Shown here piece by piece: positions 1-6,200 of a stretch of DNA of 20,464 nt. The DNA lies in assembly GCA_964435475.1 (NCBI GenBank), contig CAYSZB010000041.1:1-20464 (forward strand), in the 5' to 3' direction. Source of the stretch: CAYSZB01 sp964435475 (GTDB lineage: Bacteria; Chloroflexota; Anaerolineae; Anaerolineales; Anaerolineaceae). A model generated the notes under the pieces. The model did not search any database. It saw only the letters and a program-made list of their open reading frames with translations, and was not told the origin of the DNA. The position numbers were made by a program, and so were the translations under genes. Within the stretch, counting starts at the first letter, position 1. Each line of letters begins with the position of its first letter.

Positions 1-389
1 GCCGAAAGCTGCCGGCTGTAAAAATCCGCCTTGTCGGGCGAAGCCTCGGAGGTCTTATAGTCAATCACGCCGTAACTGCCATCCGCAAAGGCGGCGATCG
101 CGTCAAACCGCCCGCGGATGACCACCTCCGAATCTGTCCCGGCGAACCCGATCGGCACGGACTTGACCCACTTCTCGCGCAGTTTGATCATGCCCACAGG
201 CAGCTCGCCTGAGATCTCGTTACAAGCCTTGCCATGGTAGAAATTGCTCGTCAGGTTGCCCATCTTGCCGAACATTGCGGGGAAGGTGCCCTGGTAGCTC
301 AGTTTGTGTTTGATCTTGAGGTAAAAACAGCGCTTGCATCCATCCCAGGTGAAAGTCAGGTCCGACGGGCTGAGGGTATATGTGGTCAT
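1..389 (-). CDS. PD-(D/E)XK (Cas4/RecB-like) nuclease, 3' end cut by window edge
   Basis: The first 129 residues of a gene that continues beyond position 1. I translated it by hand from ATG at 389; AGGAG four bases upstream supports that start. The N-terminus has a C-x2-C pair (residues 18 and 21) in a stretch reading WDGCKRCFYLK, as in Cas4/RecB-type nucleases, which recognise DNA ends and cut single strands. About residues 94-126 show the nuclease core: GRFD (first metal-binding Asp), then VIDYKTS (the D-x-K catalytic pair), then YSRQL (the QxxxY-like motif IV region). The catalytic residues visible here look intact. Whether C-terminal Fe-S cysteines exist cannot be seen. It lies downstream of higBA on the same strand, and a truncated copy lies at 2048-2385. 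Family is fairly sure; the biological role (repair, or accessory to the defence locus) is inference. Confidence 0.82.
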   Translation of the reverse strand, partial: MTTYTLSPSDLTFTWDGCKRCFYLKIKHKLSYQGTFPAMFGKMGNLTSNFYHGKACNEISGELPVGMIKLREKWVKSVPIGFAGTDSEVVIRGRFDAIAAFADGSYGVIDYKTSEASPDKADFYSRQLS

Positions 390-402
390 CTTGCTCCTTT
401 TT
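150..402. repeat. Direct repeat, left copy (5' part of nuclease gene)
   Basis: This aligns without gaps to 2146-2398 at a constant offset of 1996 bases. I counted 20 mismatches in 253 positions, about 92% identity. It covers the ribosome-binding site and the first 80 or so codons of the nuclease gene. Together the two copies bracket the HigBA toxin-antitoxin genes in the same orientation. Confidence 0.93.
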
Positions 403-442
403 CAGGAATTGTAATCCATCTGGATTGCGGTTAAAGGAAAGG

Positions 443-499
443 TTAATTCTGGAAATTTACAGGGCGAAGGAGTTTTAGGGCTTCTGCGATCTTGCTCAT
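443..499 (-). CDS. Possible 18-codon ORF overlapping the higA stop
   Basis: ATG at 499 overlaps the higA stop codon as ATGA, and the frame runs 18 codons to TAA at 443-445 (begins MSKIAEALKLL). The coupling arrangement is typical of genuine operon junctions. The peptide is very short, however, and I recognise no family. It could be a remnant of a lost third gene or chance. Confidence 0.15.
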   Translation of the reverse strand: MSKIAEALKLLRPVNFQN

Positions 500-1692
500 G
501 CTTCAACCTTGTATTCCGCAAACTGCTCGCGCACTTTTTTGTGCCCCACCAGGTCAGAAAAGAGCGAATAGTCATTCATCTCGTATCGGACCTGCCCTGC
601 AATGATCGCCGGGCTGAGCTTGAAATCTTCAGCCTTCTGCACGATGGCTTCCTTGTTGACGGCCGTGAGATCCTGCCACCATGCCTTCTGCGGGATCAAC
701 TTCTCCCTGGCAAAGCGGTTCGCCTCGTCCTCTTCGGGCAAGCAGGTGTCGTGATCCGGCAATTCGGTGTCATCGAAGAACACCCGACCAGCCGACCCTG
801 CCAGGTGCAGTGCAAGATGGCCAAGCTCATGGAACAGGGTGAACCAGAAGTTATCCAGGCGGTCATGCCGCAGGGTCATGCCGATCACCGGGCTGCCGCC
901 AGGCGAAATGAAGCTGGCGCCATCCAGGTAGGTGCCCGGCAGGTGGTTCAGGATCACATAATGGATGCCCTTTTTGTTGAGGTGCTCCCTGACCAGGTTG
1001 ACCCCCTTTTCATAATAGCTGAAATGCAGCAGGTTGGCATAAAATTCATTATCCAGGAATTTCGCGTCATATGCCGGCAGTTCAGTTCTTTCCACCAGTT
1101 TTATTGCCCGCGCCTGCCAGGCAAAAAGGGCATTTTCATTGATCTGCCCGTTGCTGTGCCTGCAAAAAACAGGCTCCGGCTGGTTGTTCTTAAACACTGA
1201 GAACAGGTCCGCCAGCAACTCTTCAGAATTCTGGCGCGCATTCTCCGCATCAATGAACCCGGGGAAGTAACCCTGCTTGACCATGTCGGCAAAGGGATAG
1301 TTCTGAATAAAGTAGGCCTGTTTTTCATAAACAGCGCCGGGCTTTTGCATCAGCACCTCGTAAGGTATGCCCAGGCCTTTATGTAAATTGCGGATCATCT
1401 CCTTGCTCAGTTCTCTTTTGCCATTCAAAACAGTGGATACCACCGGCTGGCTGCCAATGTATGGCACGAGGTCTTTCTGGGTCAGCCCCTGTTGCTCCAT
1501 GCGGAAGCGGATCGCCGACAGGGGGTCAGGCATATCGATCGGGTAATGCTCATTCTCAAATTTTTCAACCAGGATCGAGAGCACTTCCAGTTCATTTTCT
1601 TCTTCAGAACCCGGGGCAGCGTCCATTAAACCGGCCACCCGTTCCAGCGCTGCTGCATATTCTTTTTCACTGCGAATTACTTTTATATCCAT
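496..1692 (-). CDS. higA: HigA-type antitoxin fused to ImmA/IrrE-like metallopeptidase domain
   Basis: This is the antitoxin partner of the HigB gene directly upstream; its ATG overlaps the HigB stop as TGATG, so the two are translationally coupled. About residues 1-50 are the acidic helical start typical of HigA. Residues 57-115 form an HTH_3/XRE DNA-binding domain (MEQQGLTQKDLVPYIG, then VVSTVLNGKRELS as recognition helix), expected to bind HigB's operator and repress the pair. The C-terminal half carries the metallopeptidase signature FHELGHLALH (HExxH at 288-292). A downstream EDEANRFARE stretch around 321-330 supplies the likely third ligand, as in ImmA/IrrE proteases. At 398 residues it is several times longer than classical HigA (around 100 residues). 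Whether the peptidase cleaves itself, the toxin or a phage protein cannot be read from sequence. Confidence 0.88.
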   Translation of the reverse strand: MDIKVIRSEKEYAAALERVAGLMDAAPGSEEENELEVLSILVEKFENEHYPIDMPDPLSAIRFRMEQQGLTQKDLVPYIGSQPVVSTVLNGKRELSKEMIRNLHKGLGIPYEVLMQKPGAVYEKQAYFIQNYPFADMVKQGYFPGFIDAENARQNSEELLADLFSVFKNNQPEPVFCRHSNGQINENALFAWQARAIKLVERTELPAYDAKFLDNEFYANLLHFSYYEKGVNLVREHLNKKGIHYVILNHLPGTYLDGASFISPGGSPVIGMTLRHDRLDNFWFTLFHELGHLALHLAGSAGRVFFDDTELPDHDTCLPEEDEANRFAREKLIPQKAWWQDLTAVNKEAIVQKAEDFKLSPAIIAGQVRYEMNDYSLFSDLVGHKKVREQFAEYKVEA

Positions 1693-1991
1693 CAGATGTT
1701 CTCCGCATCCACCTGGTCATATTGCTGGTGGGTGCCGATGAAGCGGATCAGGCCAATCCCAACCTGGTAATTGAACATTACGATCAAACGGTACTTATTG
1801 CCGCAGATATTGAAGACCACATGGTTGTTTGCCAAAAAACTGGCTTTGCCGTATTTGGCCTTGATATCTGCCGGCGTTTTCCATTCCGCGTGGTTGGCTT
1901 CGTACCACCAGGCTTCCAGAATTTCTTTGGCATCCCGGTATTGGGGCTGCTCATAGAAGGCGATCAGTTTTTTCCGGCTGATGATCCGCAC
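1692..1991 (-). CDS. higB: HigB-family toxin (RelE-fold mRNA interferase)
   Basis: A 99-residue basic protein with the HigB family pattern: MRIISRKKLIAFYE at the start, EAWW in the second helix, a middle strand set around FNICGNKYRLIVMFNY, and the C-terminal RFIGTHQQYDQVDA signature. Members of this family cut mRNA on translating ribosomes and are neutralised by HigA. The start is GTG at 1991; an ATG nine bases further upstream is followed at once by a stop. GGAG at 1998-2001 lies six bases before the GTG. Toxin-first order, with the antitoxin second, is usual for higBA. It sits between two direct repeats of a nuclease gene rather than inside the large operon. Confidence 0.9.
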   Translation of the reverse strand: MRIISRKKLIAFYEQPQYRDAKEILEAWWYEANHAEWKTPADIKAKYGKASFLANNHVVFNICGNKYRLIVMFNYQVGIGLIRFIGTHQQYDQVDAENI

Positions 1992-2001
1992 TCACATCTC
2001 C

Positions 2002-2042
2002 ATTATATATCATTTTGCTATATTTGCAAAGTAGTTGATATA
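2002..2042 (-). promoter_or_regulatory. higBA promoter and likely HigA operator
   Basis: On the minus strand, TTGCAA (2024-2029) and a perfect TATAAT (2002-2007) are separated by 16 bases. Two nested inverted repeats cover it: TATATCA (2006-2012) with TGATATA (2036-2042), and TTTGC (2014-2018) with GCAAA (2026-2030). An antitoxin bound there would block polymerase, matching HigA autoregulation. The -10 box lies only two bases before the GGAG of higB, so transcription from it would start almost at the GTG. Either the message is nearly leaderless or another promoter is used. Confidence 0.5.
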
Positions 2043-2047
2043 CCTTT

Positions 2048-2385
2048 TTAATATATCTGCTTCAGAGCCTCGCCAAACCTGGCATAGTGCAACAGCACCC
2101 CATCATCCAGGTCAATGTCAATGCGTTGGGCGTATGGGGGAAGCGGATCGGCAGCGACTTGACCCACTTCTCGCGCAGGTTCACCAACCCCACAGGCAGC
2201 TCGCTTGAGATCTCGTTACAAGCCTTGCCATGGTAGAAATTGCTCGTCAGATTGCCCATCTTGCCGAACATCGAAGGGAAGGTGCCCTGGTAGCTGAGCT
2301 TGTGTTTGATCTTGAGGTAAAAACAGCGCTTGCATCCATCCCAAGCAAAGGTCAGGTCCGACGGGCTGAGGGTATATGTGGTCAT
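2048..2385 (-). pseudogene. Internally deleted, frameshifted copy of the PD-(D/E)XK nuclease gene
   Basis: It starts at ATG 2385 with the same AGGAG ribosome-binding site as the left copy. It then matches the left copy's first 78 or so residues with about eight substitutions, including the WDGCKRC motif. Just after KSLPIR (about 2146-2151) the similarity stops. The continuing frame becomes nonsense (HTPNALTLTWMMGCCC). In the next frame a sensible protein tail appears, reading DPLPPYAQRIDIDL, then GVLLHYARFG, and ending KQIY with TAA at 2048-2050. I infer that a deletion out of frame removed the whole catalytic core (GRFD, D-x-K and motif IV) and joined the N-terminus to the C-terminal tail. 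The product cannot be an active nuclease. An earlier ATG at 2436 is in frame but has no comparable ribosome-binding site. Confidence 0.82.
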
Positions 2386-2398
2386 GGTGCTCCTTTTT
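2146..2398. repeat. Direct repeat, right copy (5' part of nuclease pseudogene)
   Basis: Partner of 150-402, same orientation, 20 mismatches in 253 positions. The repeat ends at 2146, exactly where the pseudogene loses homology, so this end marks the deletion junction. The two copies bracket about 1.74 kb that carries higBA. Confidence 0.93.
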
Positions 2399-2504
2399 GG
2401 ATCGGGTTGAGAAATTAACAGAAAATTCGCCTTCATGTTTTATCGTTGGGTCTGAATTCCTGATAAAATTTTAACAAGAAATAACCTTTGAGATTGGAGA
2501 ATTT

Positions 2505-3233
2505 TCAAATCCCCCGCCTCATTCGAACTATCTCCATTCCATAATTATCTCGCTGCAGCGAGAAATTACTTCCGCTGTTAATTGCCATACGCAAATCGGC
2601 AATTTCTGTGCCAGGAAATTGGGGTAACCTGGATAGGTCCTGAAAAGGCACATCATACATACGGTTGGCAACCATGGCTGCCATCAGTAACCAGGCGGCG
2701 ACCTTTGAATCATTTATTGTTACCCTTGTTAATGTCACATCCTGGTCGATAATTCTTATCAGCCTCCAGTCCTGCAGGGTCTGCATGACTCTTATAACAC
2801 TGCGCGGGATTGCCGATGGAGTCGCAAAAGTTTCCATGACGCGTTTGACCACGCTTTGCTTTGGTATCCTCTCACCAAAGCCGGACAATATACTGATCGC
2901 CTTGGCGGTCTCATTGTAAACAGGAAAAACATTGACAGCCATACCCAGGTGTAATATTGACATCAGTTCAGGATTGATAGGATAAGGAAGTTCCAATGCT
3001 TTTTTCCGTAGATCAACCAGTTGATCCTGGTAAAGCCACAAGCGCTTTATCTGGTTGGCTGTCTTCCGGCTAGATTCCTTGCCTTTTATCTGTTGATCCA
3101 GATACTCACGCAGAATTTGATAGGAAACATGCTCATCATTTTGTTTGCGGTATAACTCAAAAGCGAAGTTGACCCATTCCAAGGCTAAAAACCGATCCGC
3201 ACCGACTTCTATATGTTTATAGATTGTTTCCAA
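2505..3233 (-). CDS. Small operon-end protein, unknown; possibly BrxA-like (NusB fold/winged helix)
   Basis: Last gene of the operon, 242 residues, no secure family. It starts at TTG 3233, since an in-frame stop lies just upstream and no ATG occurs for some 80 residues. TGAGG seven bases upstream acts as ribosome-binding site, and the gene overlaps the helicase gene by 17 bases, so translation is probably coupled. The first half is helical and charged (SSRKTANQIKRLW, then QLVDLRKKALELP). Around residues 130-165 a pattern like a small winged helix appears (VVKRVMETF, then IPRSVIRVMQTLQDWRLI). That order (helical bundle with a TA-x-x-I-x-R-L-like stretch, then a winged helix) reminds me of BrxA/DUF1819 of BREX systems, but similarity by eye is weak. 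No catalytic motif, signal peptide or membrane segment is visible. Confidence 0.8.
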   Translation of the reverse strand: METIYKHIEVGADRFLALEWVNFAFELYRKQNDEHVSYQILREYLDQQIKGKESSRKTANQIKRLWLYQDQLVDLRKKALELPYPINPELMSILHLGMAVNVFPVYNETAKAISILSGFGERIPKQSVVKRVMETFATPSAIPRSVIRVMQTLQDWRLIRIIDQDVTLTRVTINDSKVAAWLLMAAMVANRMYDVPFQDLSRLPQFPGTEIADLRMAINSGSNFSLQRDNYGMEIVRMRRGI

Positions 3234-6200
3234 GTAATTGCCTCAACATAGAAATCGCATATCCACGCTGCAACACATCGTGAACACGTTGATTATTATA
3301 ATTGCGCAAGCAGTTGTAACAACTGGTATCTTCACCACATTCACACTTCCGCACTCTCTGGTATGCTTCAAACATCGCTTCCCTTAGGTGGTCTTTGATG
3401 TTTTCAACATGCCCGGCACCTCCAGGAACTGAATCATATAAAATGATCGAAGGTGTTTGTCCCCATGTTCGGTAATACAATGTCCCATCAATATCTGACC
3501 GCCTTATTCCTTGAGCAATGCTTGCCCCCTCGAGCAGTGCATACAACAAACTGAGCATGGCATTCATTTTACTTTCTCCATAACTCAGGCCTGTGATGCA
3601 TAATTCCAACACGTCGGTCATGTAACGGTGTCCCAGGTCGCAGTTAATCGACCGACCATCACATGGCTGGTCGGTGATAGGGTTCCTGTGAGACCTCCAC
3701 AGGTTTCCACCCTGGGCAGGTATGATATTGATGACTTCTCCATACCCGCATGTTGAACAGATCCTGAACCCCCTGTCATGGCCTTTATTGACCAATGCCA
3801 TCCAACCAAACCGTGAGTAACGCACACTGACCGGCAGGTTTAGGTCATTTACAGGTTCCAGCTCAGTCACCCGGCCATATTTGGCTTCCATGTCATCTGC
3901 ATAATCCGCAAAATGTACATTGTAAGCATAAGTTCTGGCTGGCGGCTCCTCTCCAGGATTCATGACATTATTACTGGCTACAAACCCTGCATCGGGTATG
4001 ACAAATGTTCGATCTCCCTTTAATGCTTCGCCACAGCTGGTACATGTCGCCGGCAAGCCTTCAATGCTGTGAAAGAACTTGCCACACTCTTTGCAGATTG
4101 CGTAATGGTATTCCTGCCAATGTCTTTGTGGACGTATTTTCAAGCCGGCACTGGTCCATAATTTTTTGGCCGCCAGCACCTGGCTGCCAGGGGCAAATTC
4201 TGAGATTGCCATTCTCAGGTCTCTTGAGAGCTCAATGTCTCTTGCTTCCGAAGTAGAACCTAGATGAGAGGTTTGTAGCTCTACCACATCTGTTGGAAAA
4301 CCGTATTTTGGTAATACATTACGTGAACCCAAAAATCCCAGCAGTTCTTTTTGACGAATTGTATTGATGGTTGCACTTATTGCATTTAAAACTCTAGTTA
4401 AATTTACATTATGGTTATGGATAAATTCATATTCCAAACGACTCTGTTCAGTTTTAAGGAAATTTAACTCACCGATGATATTGCTGTGTGCTAGGTCCAG
4501 GATACCGGTTTCCTGTACGTTTGTGAGTTGTTGCACCCATTGCCAGTTCCTGACGCCCAGGATATCGTGCATTCCAGCAGGCATGATATTGGTGATCGCC
4601 TGGTCCAATGCTTCTGGTCTGGATGCCAGGTAATCAATTAACAGGCTTCTCCCATTAGGTCCATTTTCAGGATCAAAGAAAGCCCCAACATCCCTCAACT
4701 CCTTCCCGGTTATCTCTTTCACCCATTTAAAGAAACTGGCAAAAACAATGGAATGCAGGTGCCTCCGGAGAATCTTCTCATTGGTCAGTGGAGTTTTGGG
4801 GGGTTGAAGTTTCCCAGAGATCATCCTTTCTGGTTCTGCATAATGACTCAGGTCATGCGAGCGGCGCTGGGCAAAGGTCATGATATATGCAGCGGAATCG
4901 GTACGCCTGCCGGCGCGGCCTGCCCGTTGAATGTAATTGGCATTGCTGGGTGGCACATTGCGCATCAATACTGCCTGCAAGTCGCCCACATCCACACCCA
5001 GTTCAAAGGTTGTGGAACAACTCAATAGGTTAACTTCTCCCTTGATGAATTGGTTCTGAACCTTTGCTGCCTTATCAGGTGTCCATTGGGCAGTATGTTC
5101 TTGCGCACTTAATGGGACAAGTTTTTCTTCCTGGTACTGATTACGGAAAAGATTAACCTCAATTTCATCTATGTGTTTTGCCAGGGGCTCCAGGTGACCC
5201 GGGCAAAAATAGGTCATGCAAATATCTCCTGCCCCTTCGGGATATGTGTTTTTACAACGCTCGCAGATCATCCATCCTGATAGATCATCGGTTGTTGTGG
5301 AAAGTCGCCATCCTCTGTGATCAACCTGGTAGACAAGCCCTACGCGATGGAGGGAGATAGGAATAATTGTGTTCTTCCAGGCACTGTTGGGTGATGTTAG
5401 ATATTCCCATATATTCTTCAAGAGCTCCTTTGCAAGAGGTTTGACTTCTCGTTCATCTGCGCCTTTGGCACTTAATAATCTCATCAGATAATCAAGGCGG
5501 GCATTGAAGTGATTTTCAGACGGCATCCACGAAAAAATACCAGCATTTACATCCGATTGAATCATCCGCACGTAAAACAACCTGTTTCTCGGTTTGAACT
5601 CCTCTCTTTTGAAAATATTTTGATCTGGCATCAAAAAATTCACCCCAGCCCTGACTCGCAAAGTATCCAGCATGAACCTGATCAGGTTTTTAGCTTCTTT
5701 TCGATTGAGTGCTAATGGCTTTGCGGTGAGAAAAGACGGTATAGGCCAATCAGGCGGGATTGCAGGCTCAAAAGAAAGCAATCCTAATCCCTCCAGGCTG
5801 ATGCGCCGGTCCAGTGGAATGAAATCCTGCATCAACCAGGTCGCCATTTTGGCTTTCTTTTCAATTGGCGTTTTATCCTCGATTAACAAACCCAATTCCT
5901 CAGCAGCATCGACCAAAGGTTCGATTAGATCAGGAAGACGCACATCTCCTTCCCGCGCCACCAGCTGTTTGGCAGTCTTGAGGATCAATGCCCTTCTCAA
6001 ACTGCGCATATGGGTTCGCTCAACATATGGCGCAAAGAAGGCTGCATTCTGACGGCTGTCAGTGAAGTTCAGCATCTTGCGTCCTTCCCCCGGTAAGTCG
6101 ATCAATTCCGGGTCTTTCGATCCAGGTAATTCGTCATACAAACTGCCAGCGATCACGCTCACCGGGGCATCCTGCCCGGTCAGGAATCGGTAAACGGCAC

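Noticed and set aside
541..2051. Two plus-strand open frames of 219 and 196 codons
   Set aside because: They are opposite higA and higB, whose domains are clear; no recognisable protein on this strand.
2062..2436. Intact 124-residue gene
   Set aside because: Only the N-terminal two-thirds is real nuclease sequence; the rest is out-of-frame reading of the nuclease tail, and the ATG at 2436 has no ribosome-binding site.
2386..2504. Terminator at the operon end
   Set aside because: Only a weak TTTGA/TCAAA pair without a T-run was found; not enough to call.
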